DNA from: Pseudoalteromonas arctica A 37-1-2
Lineage (GTDB): Bacteria; Pseudomonadota; Gammaproteobacteria; Enterobacterales; Alteromonadaceae
Length of the DNA: 64,000 nucleotides
Assembly: GCF_000238395.3 (NCBI RefSeq)
Contig: NZ_CP011025.1
Coordinates: forward strand, 3,776,835-3,840,834
Direction of reading: 5' to 3'
The position numbers were made by a program, and so were the translations under genes. The notes under the pieces were generated by a model. That model saw only the letters and a list, made by a program, of their open reading frames with translations, was not told the DNA's origin and searched no databases. Shown piece by piece: positions 26,495-40,412 of the stretch (positions are counted from its first letter, which is position 1; each line of letters begins with the position of its first letter).

Positions 26495-26550
26495 GTTACT
26501 AAACACATTACTGAAAAGATTATAACTTTACATTACTATTAAAAATTAAA

Positions 26551-26584
26551 ACCCATCATTCACAAAGTTAGTGATGGGTTTTTA
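26551..26584 (+). terminator. Terminator after zinc-uptake operon
   Basis: CCCATCA / TGATGGG stem (26552-26578), 13-nt loop, followed by TTTTT. Confidence 0.8.
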
Positions 26585-26588
26585 GTGA

Positions 26589-27425
26589 CTAATTCGCTTT
26601 ACCCAGCACCCAATCTAAGCCTTGGATTGCTGTTGTTGGAAATGCGGTTGCATGACTAGCCCCTTCAATAACAACACTTTTTAATTCAATACTGTCGCTG
26701 TTAAGCGCTTTTATTTTTTGCACTAGTTGCTGTGCCCCTTGCACCATATTTTGCCCCTCACCAAAAGCTGGCGTTTCCCTTGCTCCAACAGATATACACA
26801 CCTTTATAGGCAACTTTAACTTATTTACTTTCAACGCTAATAGTGCATTATCATTAAACCAAACAGACGGGCTACCAATAATATAATTGCTAAATAAATC
26901 GGGTGTCGTAAATAAAATAGTCGCACCAAATAAACCGCCTAAAGAGTTTCCTATGTAGGTTTTTTGTGTGCTACTTGCACGGTGGCTTTGCTCAATATAA
27001 GGAAACACAGTGTTTGTAATAAACTTAATGTGCCCTTGCGCATTACCTGTTTGTTTTTTTCAATCTTTTGCAAAGGTAGGTGTGTAGTCTCTAATTCGAC
27101 TAGCTGATCCAATAGACCCTTTTTCGTAACCAATGGCGACAATAATTGCTTGCTACATTTTTCCGGTATTCATAGGAAATCGTGTTGCCCCTGCCACTAT
27201 AGGAAACGTGTACGGCGCATCGGTTAAATAAATAACTGGATATGTTTTATCCGGCTTATTTTGATATGACTTAGGCAATTGAATGTAAACAGAGTAAACA
27301 CGCTTACTAGAAGGTTCTGTTAGTTCAATAACGCTACTTCTAGGGATTTCGTATGGGGTATTAGCGCTTAATTTAAAGCATATTAAAGTAGTAGAAAGTA
27401 ATAATAGTTTTGATATTAAGTCCAC
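26589..27425 (-). pseudogene. Broken paralogue of the 21.1-kb esterase, two nonsense codons
   Basis: Read without frame change from GTG 27425 to 26589, this copies the neighbouring esterase along its whole length. A TAG at 27155-27153 stands where the intact copy has Gln91 (CAG). A TGA at 27062-27060 stands where it has Trp122 (TGG). Both are C-to-T/G-to-A type changes. The elbow is GNSLGG in place of GHSLGG, and the pieces before and after the stops remain well conserved. The copy is therefore recently inactivated. The alternative is stop-codon read-through, which I think unlikely. It is in direct orientation to the intact copy. Confidence 0.85.
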
Positions 27426-27462
27426 ATTTCACCCTTTATTAAATATAAGTAGTTTCATGTAG

Positions 27463-28376
27463 CTAGTTATTAAATAGCTGAGTATATTTTTGTGCGTAAC
27501 TTAGCACTATTTTTGCTGTTTCTTCATTATCAAGTAATAGAATTGGAGGATCCGTTAATGGCGGTAAATCATCAAAGCTAGGTAATGGTTTTTCCAACCA
27601 GCGCCAGCATTTAGTTCGATTAGCTTCAACTTGTAATAAAGTTAATATTATTTCTTCAAGTATTTCTGGCTGACCAAACCAACCTATAGGTTTAGAAACT
27701 GGTTTTCTTCCTCCCTGGATAACACGTGGCAACTGCGACTGTTTTAGTTCTTCAATTAAAATATTCTTGCGTGTCCAGTCAGCATGTATATCTAGTTTTT
27801 CATTGGGGTAACGAACACTATCAGTAGTAGGGATCACTAAGCCTATCTTAACTTTATTTAGAGATTTTATTTTTTCTAAAGCCCTTTCTAAGTCTGTATC
27901 ATTAGTAACAAACACAACTTGCTCAATTGAGTCATCCGTAAATACATCAAATAAAGCCTCAACCGCAATATTTACATCAGTTTGCTTTTCTTCAAGCTTC
28001 CAAATATCCACATACTCACATACTCACATTCATTTGGGTGTTTTTTAGGTTCTTTTTCATCAATTTTAAATGCACGTGTTGGGTTTACAGAGTAGTAACC
28101 TTTGATTATTTCTAGCTGACCATTTGAACTATTGAAAGTTAAAGCCCTGTGATAAGCCTGCTGATCAGCTAAAGAATCTTTTGACGTAGCTGCCTTTTCT
28201 ACAATATTCGCAGTAAAAAACTTAACGCTTAAATTATTGCTAGTGTGGGCTTCACTTGCAGAACTGGGAAGGATATAGTTATCAAATAATTTAAATATAT
28301 CTAACCATTTATAAGGCGTTCGCTTAAGACATCCATAATATAAATTATATCCATCAATATATATTCGAGTCTTCAA
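27463..28376 (-). pseudogene. NYN-domain (PIN-like) protein gene split by an 8-bp tandem duplication
   Basis: The N-terminal part (from ATG 28376) begins MKTRIYIDGYNLYYG, the NYN catalytic Asp motif. The C-terminal part carries EKQTDVNIAVEALFD and FVTNDTDLERALEKI, the remaining NYN acidic motifs, in a different frame. At the junction GAGTATGT occurs twice in a row on the minus strand (28018-28025 and 28010-28017). Deleting one copy joins the frames as NECEYVDIWKLEEKQTD and gives 302 codons exactly. NYN proteins are metal-dependent RNases. As written the reading stops at 134 residues without the second acid cluster, so it is probably inactive unless the repeat count varies. Confidence 0.85.
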
Positions 28377-28398
28377 AGTCGATCCTTAAATTTTAGCT

Positions 28399-28431
28399 AC
28401 AAAAAAACCGACACTAAGGTCGGCTTTTTCT
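28399..28431 (-). terminator. Terminator downstream of the DEAD-box helicase
   Basis: CCGAC / GTCGG stem with 6-nt loop flanked by an A run on one side and a T run on the other, so it can act in both directions. It sits between the helicase 3' end and the NYN gene start. Confidence 0.65.
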
Positions 28432-28570
28432 CCCTATATCCAGGAGACTCAATGCTACGCGTGGAAGTAGGGTTAGTTGTTAATAATGATCTTAGTCAAA
28501 ATTGACCAATACGTCAACAACTGATTTTATCGCCAATTGTAAGTTTAGACAAAATAATAAATTATATTTC

Positions 28571-29878
28571 CTATTTAGAACGCCCCCTCCAACCACTCCA
28601 TACATCATCTATATCATCAGCTTTATTTTTTTTCTTTTTCTTGCCTGTGCCTTCTGGTTTTGCCATTGGCTTTTCATTTTTAAGCGCCTCGGCAGCATCA
28701 AGATTAGCTTGGTTAACGGCAAAGCCTGCTATTTCCTCACGTTCAAGACGTAGTTTATTTTTCTTCTCGATTATTTTAAAGTGATGCAAATCTTCATAAT
28801 CAACCAATGAAAGCGCTAAGCCTACTTCACCAGCACGGCCGCTTCGACCAATACGGTGCATATAATCAGACGGGCTTCGTGGTAGATTAAAGTTTATTAC
28901 CACTGGCAGCTTTTCAATATCCAAACCACGTGCAGCAATATCGGTTGCGATAAGTACTTCGATTTCGCCCGCTTTAAATTTTTCTATTACGCGAGTACGT
29001 TCACTTTGGCCTTTATCGCCATGGAAAACTTGTGCATTAACACCGCGTTTTTCAAGCTTAGCCGCTAAATGCTCACAGTCTTTTTTAGCGTTGACAAAAA
29101 TCAGTGCTTGGCGCCATTTATGCGTTTTAATTAAATGCGCTAAAACTGTGGTTTTTTCACCTTTGTTTACGGTAAAAACACGCTGTACTAAGGTGCTTTC
29201 GTCTTTGTTTTGTACTTGTATTTCAACTGGGTCGTTTAAAAGCTCTTGCGTTAATTGTGTTACTTGTTCTGGAAAGGTGGCTGAAAACAACATAGTTTGT
29301 TTGTTAGCAGGCATAAGCGCTAATAGCTCAGCCAGCTCTTCGGTAAAGCCAAGGCTTAGCATACGGTCGGCTTCATCAAGTACAAGCGTAGTTACTTTAT
29401 CAAGCTTAATAGCGTTGCTTGAGATTAAATCGAGCAAACGTCCTGGTGTTGCTACAATAATATCGGCGCCGCCGCGTAGAGCCTGCATTTGTGTATTAAC
29501 CGACACACCACCAAACACTGCAACTGTTTTAATTGCACCATTAAAGTTAGCAGAATACGATTTAACGCTATCGGCCACTTGCGTAGCAAGCTCACGCGTC
29601 GGTACTAAAATAAGCCCCGTTACAAAATTACCTTTGCTGGCAGTATTTTTAGCGCCCTGCTCAAGGAAAGCTTTTTGCAACATAGGTAATGCAAACGTTG
29701 CTGTTTTACCTGAACCGGTATTTGCCCCTGCAATTAGGTCACTACCCGCAAGCACACTAGGTATAGCCTTAGCTTGGATAGGTGTAGGCTGGGTATATTC
29801 CAAATCGGTTAATCGAGCTAATAGCTCTGGAATAATGCCAAGTTCGGAAAAAGTGCTAGGGCTTGTGGCTGAGGTCAT
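28571..29878 (-). CDS. DEAD-box ATP-dependent RNA helicase (RhlE-like)
   Basis: 435 residues. Motifs in order: Q motif near 28-36 (TQPTPIQAKAIP), motif I AGANTGSGKTATF, Ia PTRELATQV, Ib TPGRLLDLI, II LDEADRML, III FSATF, IV region LIFVNAKKD, V DIAARGLDIE, VI HRIGRSGRAGE. The short basic tail (KKKKKNKADDIDD) resembles RhlE-type proteins rather than DeaD/CsdA, which have long C-terminal domains. It remodels RNA in ribosome assembly or mRNA decay, and such genes are often cold-induced. It stands alone, with a terminator downstream. Confidence 0.9.
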   Translation of the reverse strand: MTSATSPSTFSELGIIPELLARLTDLEYTQPTPIQAKAIPSVLAGSDLIAGANTGSGKTATFALPMLQKAFLEQGAKNTASKGNFVTGLILVPTRELATQVADSVKSYSANFNGAIKTVAVFGGVSVNTQMQALRGGADIIVATPGRLLDLISSNAIKLDKVTTLVLDEADRMLSLGFTEELAELLALMPANKQTMLFSATFPEQVTQLTQELLNDPVEIQVQNKDESTLVQRVFTVNKGEKTTVLAHLIKTHKWRQALIFVNAKKDCEHLAAKLEKRGVNAQVFHGDKGQSERTRVIEKFKAGEIEVLIATDIAARGLDIEKLPVVINFNLPRSPSDYMHRIGRSGRAGEVGLALSLVDYEDLHHFKIIEKKNKLRLEREEIAGFAVNQANLDAAEALKNEKPMAKPEGTGKKKKKNKADDIDDVWSGWRGRSK

Positions 29879-30025
29879 ATTTATTACGGGCTTATTGCTA
29901 AAAAAGTAGCCTGTAATTTTAGCGTATTTAGCGCTTATTAAGTAGAGATTAGTGATTTAAATATCAGCGGCGTGTTGTAAAGGTAACTGTAAGCGCAGGC
30001 TCCCCCCGCGCATTGTCCTTTTATA

Positions 30026-31216
30026 TTACTGGGTTTTATTTAACTGTGTTTGTAATCTACTTTTAGTCTCTTTTAAGGTATCTAAATAGGGGTATGTGGT
30101 ATCTACGACATTTAAAGCAGCCTCTATTTTAATAAGTGCCTGTTGTATATTACCTTGTAATTCATAGCCATAACCTAACCCCCATAGTGCATCAACAGAT
30201 TGTGAGTGATGCTTAACATTATGCTTAAATACTGCCACAGCCCGCTCATATTGCTGCATATTTACTAGGTTGTAACCAAGTTGCCTAACAGCCGCCTCTG
30301 GAGGTGTTATTTGCTCCCCCCATTGCTGAGATAACTTTTTATAATAAACATCAATAGATTCTATATCATCGCTTAAAGCACTCATGGGCATTTGTTTGGG
30401 TAAAAATAAATGATGGTAAGCATTAAAGGCCCCAGCGGCAGATGTTAAGTTATGCGATACATTTTCAAATGCGTCACTGAAAAAGCGTAAATTTGGCAAG
30501 CTATTAAATTGTAAAGCTTGCTGCAGCTCATTATATCGCTCACGCATTAAGCCAGCTTCTTCGCCAATATTTATATAAACATAGTTATTCAGGTCTTTTG
30601 ATTTATTAATAAACGACTTAGTCGCTTTTACCGGTGCGCCATAGTTCCACCAAACGGCAGGGCTGTAAGCAATATGCGCTTGGAAAAGCTCAGGGTTAGC
30701 TTGCATAGTATAAAGTGCAAACACGCCTGCTGCTGAGCCCCCAGCAATCACATTAAAGTTATGCGTACGATAGCTTTTATTAATCAAGGGCATAAGCTCT
30801 TGCTCAATAAATGCTAAAAACTTTGCTGCGCCTCCGCCTTCACCTACCGGGCCTTGTGGCTCTTTATTAACTGTGGGGTATAAATCTCTTAAGCGATTAG
30901 TGTTTTCAATAGCGACAATAATAACCTCAGGCGCACGATTATTATTTTGCAGCCGATCCATTACAGCACTTATAAGCGGTATATTACCCGCGCCATCTAG
31001 GCGATAAATTACAGGATAAACTTTGTTTGCATTAGCTTGGTAACTCTTTGGAAGTTGAACTACAACGGTACGTAGCTCATTTAAAATTACTGAATTGATA
31101 GTATGTGTTTGTTGCGTATAGCTAATGGTTTGCTGCTTCAAATCAGGCTCTGCAAGTGCACTATTAGAAAACAATGAAAATAAACTATATATAAAAACAG
31201 CGGTTAATAAACGCAT
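30026..31216 (-). CDS. Secreted esterase with C-terminal TPR-like region
   Basis: 396 residues with a signal peptide (FIYSLFSLFSNSALA). Residues ~25-290 are an alpha/beta-hydrolase of the same broad family as the two smaller esterases nearby: VVQLPKSYQ, YPVIYRLDG and VIIVAIENTNRLRDLYP, with the nucleophile elbow AGGSAAG and a YSPAVWW strand. The last ~90 residues (RAVAVFKHNVKHHSQSVDAL, GLGYGYELQGNIQQALIKIE) look like two tetratricopeptide repeats that could bind a protein partner. The substrate is unknown. It lies between the helicase and glmS, each with separate signals. Confidence 0.82.
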   Translation of the reverse strand: MRLLTAVFIYSLFSLFSNSALAEPDLKQQTISYTQQTHTINSVILNELRTVVVQLPKSYQANANKVYPVIYRLDGAGNIPLISAVMDRLQNNNRAPEVIIVAIENTNRLRDLYPTVNKEPQGPVGEGGGAAKFLAFIEQELMPLINKSYRTHNFNVIAGGSAAGVFALYTMQANPELFQAHIAYSPAVWWNYGAPVKATKSFINKSKDLNNYVYINIGEEAGLMRERYNELQQALQFNSLPNLRFFSDAFENVSHNLTSAAGAFNAYHHLFLPKQMPMSALSDDIESIDVYYKKLSQQWGEQITPPEAAVRQLGYNLVNMQQYERAVAVFKHNVKHHSQSVDALWGLGYGYELQGNIQQALIKIEAALNVVDTTYPYLDTLKETKSRLQTQLNKTQ

Positions 31217-31269
31217 GACTAATCCTTTAGAAAGTAGTGTGTTATTTAATCTAACAGGCTTTGAGGTAC

Positions 31270-31297
31270 AAAAAAAGGCGCATTGAGCGCCTTTTTA
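31270..31297 (-). terminator. Terminator after glmS
   Basis: AAAAAGGCGC / GCGCCTTTTT stem with a short ATTGA-type loop; T-run in the minus direction. Confidence 0.85.
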
Positions 31298-31328
31298 TCT
31301 TTAACAGGTAATTACCAACCTTTTGATT

Positions 31329-33149
31329 TTACTCAACCGTAACCGATTTAGCTAAGTTACGTGGTTGGTCAACGTCAGTGCCTTTAATTACCGCTACGTA
31401 GTAAGACAGTAGCTGCAATGGCAAGGTGTAAACAATTGGCGCAATAATGTCGTCAGTGTGGTTTACGTTGATTACACGCATTGTGTCGTCTGACTCAAAG
31501 TGTGAATCTTTATCTGCGAATACGTAAATAATGCCGCCACGTGCGCGTACTTCTTCTACGTTTGATTTAAGTTTTTCTAGCAATTCGTTATTTGGTGCTA
31601 CAACAATAATTGGCATGTCGGCATCAATAAGTGCTAATGGGCCGTGTTTTAGCTCGCCCGCTGCGTAAGCTTCTGCGTGAATGTACGAAATCTCTTTAAG
31701 TTTAAGCGCACCTTCCATTGCAATTGGGTATTGCGAGCCACGACCTAAAAACAATGAGTGGTGCTTATCAGCAAACTCTTCTGCAAGATCTGCGATACCA
31801 TCAGCGAGTAATAATGTTTCTTCTAACTTAGCTGGAAGTACTTTAATTGCATTTACAATTGCGCTTTGATCAAGGCCTTTTTCCTGAGCTATAGACGCAG
31901 TAAGCATTAACAAACCAACTAACTGCGTTGTGAATGCTTTAGTAGATGCCACGCCTATTTCAGCGCCTGCTTTAGTCATAAAGGCAAGGTCTGATTCGCG
32001 TACAAGCGATGAACCAGGTACGTTACAAATAGTCATTGAGGCCATGTAACCTTGCTCTTTAGCTAGGCGTAATGCAGCTAGCGTATCGGCAGTTTCACCC
32101 GATTGAGAAATAGTAACAAGTAAGCTATTTTCATGAACAAACGACTGACGGTATCTAAATTCAGAAGCTATTTCTACATTACAGCTAACACCCGCAAACT
32201 GCTCAAGCCAGTAACGTGCAACCATACCTGAATGGTAAGACGTACCACAGGCAATAATTTGCACATGTTTTACATCTTTAAATATTTGCTGAGCGCTTTC
32301 GCCAAAGGCATCAATTGCTACACGGTCGTCGTTTAAACGCCCTTCAAGAGTATTACGTACAGCAAGTGGCTGCTCGTAAATTTCTTTTAGCATGTAGTGA
32401 CGGTAATCGCCTTTGCCTGATGCATCTTGCGTAATGTTTGATTCAATCACTTCACGCTCAACTGCGTTACCATCTGCATCAAAAATTTCTACTGTGTCAC
32501 GTGTAATACGTGCTACGTCGCCTTCTTCTAAAAAGATGAAGCTACGAGTAACAGGTAGTAATGCTAACTGATCAGACGCAATAAAGTTTTCGCCAAGGCC
32601 TAAACCAATAACAAGAGGACTACCTGAGCGCGCTACAATGATTTCGTTGTCGTTGTCTTTATCAAATACAACAGTACCAAAAGCGCCTTCAAACTGTTTA
32701 ACAGCTGCTTGTACTGATGCAAGTAACGTTGTGTGTTGTTTACGAAGTTGGTGAATTAAATGCACCATTACTTCTGTATCAGTGTCTGATAAGAATTCGT
32801 AACCATCTGCTTTAAGTGCTGTACGTAGACTCGCGTGGTTTTCAATAATACCGTTGTGCACAAGTGCTAACTGGTTGTTTGATACATGTGGGTGTGCATT
32901 TGCTTCTGTAACGCTACCATGTGTTGCCCAGCGCGTATGTGCAATACCTGTATGACCGCTAACACCTGCTTTTTCTAGAGCTGCTTCTACGTTAACTACT
33001 TTACCCACTGCTTTAACAGTATTAAGTGTGTTGCCATCAAGCAATGCTACGCCTGCTGAGTCATAACCACGGTATTCAAGACGTTTAAGGCCTTCAACTA
33101 AAATTTTGTTTACTGGACGTTCTGCAACTGCCCCAACTATTCCACACAT
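31329..33149 (-). CDS. glmS: Glutamine-fructose-6-phosphate aminotransferase (isomerizing)
   Basis: 606 residues from ATG 33149. I set the start there, not at an upstream codon (33209), because the catalytic Cys must be residue 2 after Met removal (MCGIVGAV) and the longer frame would overlap deoR. The glutaminase domain spans residues 1-230, with EYRGYDSAG and HTRWATHG. Two SIS sugar-isomerase domains follow, with [16 protein letters not shown] and the C-terminal LAKSVTVE. It makes glucosamine-6-phosphate for peptidoglycan and LPS. It directly follows a DeoR-type regulator (41-bp gap), and glmU lies 11 kb away rather than adjacent. Confidence 0.97.
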   Translation of the reverse strand: MCGIVGAVAERPVNKILVEGLKRLEYRGYDSAGVALLDGNTLNTVKAVGKVVNVEAALEKAGVSGHTGIAHTRWATHGSVTEANAHPHVSNNQLALVHNGIIENHASLRTALKADGYEFLSDTDTEVMVHLIHQLRKQHTTLLASVQAAVKQFEGAFGTVVFDKDNDNEIIVARSGSPLVIGLGLGENFIASDQLALLPVTRSFIFLEEGDVARITRDTVEIFDADGNAVEREVIESNITQDASGKGDYRHYMLKEIYEQPLAVRNTLEGRLNDDRVAIDAFGESAQQIFKDVKHVQIIACGTSYHSGMVARYWLEQFAGVSCNVEIASEFRYRQSFVHENSLLVTISQSGETADTLAALRLAKEQGYMASMTICNVPGSSLVRESDLAFMTKAGAEIGVASTKAFTTQLVGLLMLTASIAQEKGLDQSAIVNAIKVLPAKLEETLLLADGIADLAEEFADKHHSLFLGRGSQYPIAMEGALKLKEISYIHAEAYAAGELKHGPLALIDADMPIIVVAPNNELLEKLKSNVEEVRARGGIIYVFADKDSHFESDDTMRVINVNHTDDIIAPIVYTLPLQLLSYYVAVIKGTDVDQPRNLAKSVTVE

Positions 33150-33189
33150 AGTGTCTCCATTAATTTTTAAAATACTTGCTACTGAGTAG

Positions 33190-33954
33190 CTATTGTATAA
33201 TCTCTGCACAAATTAGTTTTACACCACACGCCTCAATTGCTTTGCGCTTATCGTCTGCTAAGCCATCGTCGGTTATTAATGTGGTTACTATTTTCCACGG
33301 TAATTCTAAATTTGGTATTTTTCGGCCAATCTTATCTGATTCAACCATTACAATTACTTCACGAGCGGCTTTTGCCATAACTTGGCTTAAACCAACTAGC
33401 TCATTAAAGGTAGTAGTACCGCGCTTTACATCTATGCCGTCAGCGCCAATAAATAGCTGATCAAAGTCGTAAGAACATAATACATTTTCAGCAACTTGCC
33501 CCTGAAATGACTCAGAATGTGGATCCCACGTTCCGCCGGTCATTAAAAGTGTCGGCTCGTTCTCGAGTGCTAATAAACGACTCGCTACTTTAATAGCGTT
33601 GGTCATAACAACTAGCCCACGCTTATCTGCAAGCTCAGGGATCATAGCTGCCGTAGTGCGTCCGCTATCAATAATAATGCGGTTATGATCTTTTATAAGT
33701 TTTGCTGCTGCTTTTGCTATTGCGACTTTGCGCTTTGAATCTACTTCATCGCTAACAATTTCTTTAGGTAGTGCAATAGCACCACCGTAGCGGCGAAGTA
33801 ATAAGCCACTTTTTTCAAGCGAGGTTAAATCTTTTCGAATGGTTACTTCAGATGTTTGAAACTGCTGTGCTAACTTTTCAACGGCGACTTCACCTAATTC
33901 ATTAACTTGAACCAGTATATTGTGACGACGCTGCTGTGTGTTTCGTTTAGTCAT
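33190..33954 (-). CDS. DeoR-family transcriptional regulator, linked to glmS
   Basis: 254 residues. The N-terminal DeoR helix-turn-helix (about 6-60) has [20 protein letters not shown], then [18 protein letters not shown]. The C-terminal DeoRC sugar-phosphate sensor domain (about 75-235) has [25 protein letters not shown] and [10 protein letters not shown]. It sits immediately upstream of glmS on the same strand, so it probably controls amino-sugar synthesis in response to a hexosamine phosphate. That link is inferred from position. Similar deoR-glmS pairs are common in marine gammaproteobacteria. Confidence 0.9.
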   Translation of the reverse strand: MTKRNTQQRRHNILVQVNELGEVAVEKLAQQFQTSEVTIRKDLTSLEKSGLLLRRYGGAIALPKEIVSDEVDSKRKVAIAKAAAKLIKDHNRIIIDSGRTTAAMIPELADKRGLVVMTNAIKVASRLLALENEPTLLMTGGTWDPHSESFQGQVAENVLCSYDFDQLFIGADGIDVKRGTTTFNELVGLSQVMAKAAREVIVMVESDKIGRKIPNLELPWKIVTTLITDDGLADDKRKAIEACGVKLICAEIIQ

Positions 33955-34113
33955 AAAGCTCGTGAATTAAGTTTCATTTCGAAAGTTATGCGATTTTAAA
34001 CGAAACAACTTAAATGGCAAGTGAACGAGCAAAAAAAACACAGTTTTATTCTAATAATAATAAAACTAAAAGTACGGTAAGCTGTAACTAATTAAGTTAT
34101 AAAGATAAATACA

Positions 34114-34641
34114 ATGCAGTCATTTAACAGTATCAGTAAAGAATACTTAGCACAGCGAAAGCAAGCAGGTGAAACCTGCCGTTTATTTAATAAGAGCCCA
34201 AGTAAAGGCAACTTAAAACGTATCAAAGAGTTATTTTTAAAGTCGGGTGATGGTGTAATTATAGAATCAGGTTTTCATTGCGATTACGGCAATCAAATAG
34301 TTATTGGTGATCGTACTTTTATGAATATTAATTGCACACTTCTCGACTCGCCATTAGCCAATCACTCAATCACCATTGGTGATGACTGTTTAATAGGCCC
34401 GAACGTTCAGCTTTTAGCTGTGTCACATGCTACTAATCCAGCAAAAAGGCTTAATAAGGAAAACTTTGCAGCACCTATCGCGTTAGGCAATAACGTATGG
34501 GTTGGCGCAGGTGCAATTATTTTAGCGGGTGTGAGTATTGGTGAAAATAGTATTGTGGGTGCGGGTGCTGTGGTTACTAAAAATGTAATGCCTAATACTG
34601 TAGTAGCGGGTAACCCAGCTCGTGAAATAAGAACATTGTAG
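34114..34641 (+). CDS. Left-handed beta-helix sugar O-acetyltransferase (Maa/LacA-like)
   Basis: 175 residues. A short N-terminal helical part (NKSPSKGNLKRIKELFLKSG) is followed by hexapeptide repeats: IIESGFHCDYGNQIVIGDRTF, then INCTLLDSPLANHSITIGDD and CLIGPNVQLLAVSHATNPAK. The latter includes the likely catalytic His of the family (AVSHATNP). The C-terminal coils include WVGAGAIILAGVSIGENSIVGAG and AGNPAREIR. The enzyme moves acetyl from acetyl-CoA to a sugar or similar acceptor, which cannot be named. It is divergent from deoR, with no linked genes; the next gene is the rRNA operon on the other strand. Confidence 0.88.
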   Translation: MQSFNSISKEYLAQRKQAGETCRLFNKSPSKGNLKRIKELFLKSGDGVIIESGFHCDYGNQIVIGDRTFMNINCTLLDSPLANHSITIGDDCLIGPNVQLLAVSHATNPAKRLNKENFAAPIALGNNVWVGAGAIILAGVSIGENSIVGAGAVVTKNVMPNTVVAGNPAREIRTL

Positions 34642-34751
34642 CTATTCTCGATGTAATTTTAACGTTGGGAGTCGCTGCGCTCGCCCGCCCTACGTGATGG
34701 GTGTTGATGTGAGTGTGTGTTAATTGCGCGTATTTCACTTTTCTGCAGACG

Positions 34752-34786
34752 TAAAAAAGCCCGAATCGTTAGATTCGGGCTTTCTA
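34752..34786 (-). terminator. Terminator of the rRNA operon
   Basis: AAGCCCGAATC / GATTCGGGCTT stem with GTTA loop; in the minus direction it is followed by TTTTTT. It lies about 12 bp after the 5S 3' end. Confidence 0.85.
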
Positions 34787-34795
34787 CAATTTGAA

Positions 34796-34912
34796 GCCTG
34801 GTAATGTCCTACTTTCACATAGCAAATGCTACACTATCATCGGCGCTGTTTCGTTTCACTACTGAGTTCGGCATGGAATCAGGTGGGTCCAAAACGCTAT
34901 TGTCACCAAGCA
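34796..34912 (-). rRNA. rrf: 5S ribosomal RNA
   Basis: About 117 nt, starting TGCTTGGTGACAATAGCG on the minus strand and ending ACATTACCAGGC. It contains the conserved loop ACCCACCTGATTCCATGCCG and GAACTCAGTAGTGAAACG. Ends are estimated from terminal-stem pairing (TGCTTGG with CCAGGC). There is only one copy, and no tRNA follows it. Confidence 0.93.
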
Positions 34913-35061
34913 AATTTGGGCGTTAATCCGTATCGCTACGCACTAACTGAATTTGGAAAATATCTGATAATATTTTTTAAGTCTTTCAGTAAATATCTAC
35001 TTTAGTTATATTAACTTCTTCGCTTGTTTCACTATCACATAAAACGCGTTTGGCGTTGTAT

Positions 35062-37950
<2,889 letters not shown>

Positions 37951-38250
37951 ATACAACCCAAACGGGTCTTTGTTTTGTGACAGTTTAACTTCGCCAGAAG
38001 TCAATATTGAATACTAAAGTAGATACCAATCAATCAACTCATAAGAGTTAACTAAATGGCACTGAATGGTACTGCTACCATTCTTTTTTTACTTTTGAAA
38101 ACTCTTGATAAATAACAATGTTATTCATCAGAATTTTATTATCAGCTTTTCCAAATTTTTAAAGAGCATATTAATTAGTTATCCCGAAGGACACGCACTA
38201 ATTAACAATCATCTGTGTGGACACTACGAACAAATAAGTTCTAAATCGTA
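37951..38250 (-). other. 16S-23S internal spacer without tRNA
   Basis: A 300-bp AT-rich spacer. I looked for the tRNA-Ile, tRNA-Ala and tRNA-Glu signatures on the minus strand and found none. Confidence 0.75.
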
Positions 38251-39785
<1,535 letters not shown>

Positions 39786-40013
39786 AAAAAGTTTTATGTC
39801 TTTCGACAGCTCAATGAATTCTGAATTTATTTTAATATCTTTCGATATTGAATTGACTGTGCCGAATAATTACCGAAATAACTATTCTGTTGGTCACTCA
39901 GTTTTCAATTGAGACTCTAAATTTGTTTGCCTCGCTAATTACTCATAAAGAGTAAGTAGGTTGGCTGTTAGAACTCAATCTGTACGAGTGCCCACACAGA
40001 TGATTGCTTTATA

Positions 40014-40025
40014 TTGTTAAAGAAC
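40014..40025 (-). promoter_or_regulatory. rRNA leader boxA antitermination site
   Basis: Minus strand GTTCTTTAACAA is the boxA element bound by NusB/NusE. It lies in the leader between the promoters and the 16S gene. Confidence 0.7.
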
Positions 40026-40059
40026 GTTTTGAGTCGCTTTAGCGTCTCAAGGGATGCGA

Positions 40060-40087
40060 ATAATACACCCTTTATTTTTCGAGTCAA
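40060..40087 (-). promoter_or_regulatory. rRNA promoter P2
   Basis: TTGACT (40087-40082) and TATTAT (40065-40060), 16-bp spacer, on the minus strand about 280 bp upstream of 16S. Confidence 0.75.
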
Positions 40088-40198
40088 CACTTAGTTTTAA
40101 ACTTTCTTTTTAGATAATTTAAAACCGAAGTTTTATTTAACTCTCTGAGTAGTTCGCTTCTCGCTATGCGTTGGCGTTTCCTGTCTCAGTGGGGTCGC

Positions 40199-40226
40199 AT
40201 TATAGGGAGATTCGAGCGGGGGTCAA
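40199..40226 (-). promoter_or_regulatory. rRNA promoter P1
   Basis: TTGACC (40226-40221) and a perfect TATAAT (40204-40199), 16-bp spacer, with a GCGACCCC discriminator typical of stringent-controlled rRNA promoters. The upstream part is A/T-rich, as an UP element would be. The 39786-40412 stretch holds only this leader and promoters. Confidence 0.88.
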
Positions 40227-40412
40227 TGTTTTATTTCAGCTTTTTGACAATTAAATGAATTTAGTATGAAAGCTATACAAATAAAGGGCTGTAGGATACT
40301 TTTAGTTTAAAAAACACTCATAATTTATGTATCAATTGATGATGTATTAGTAAGGTTTAAACTAAGCTGTATGTTAAACAAACAACACACAGCTTTATTT
40401 AAAATTAAAGAT

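Noticed and set aside
28442..28502. Tiny plus-strand ORF after AGGAGA near the helicase terminator
   Set aside because: Only about 16 codons, no family resemblance and no promoter seen.
29091..29909. 272-codon plus-strand ORF opposite the helicase
   Set aside because: Antisense shadow of a clear DEAD-box helicase; no signal, domain or ribosome site.
33150..33209. 20-residue N-terminal extension of glmS
   Set aside because: GlmS must expose Cys at position 2 (MCGIVG), and the extension would overlap the deoR gene.
40345..40405. AAGCTGT...ACAGCTT inverted repeat as a terminator for the lipoprotein at 40413
   Set aside because: The loop is over 20 nt and the stem only about 7 bp, so it is too weak to call.
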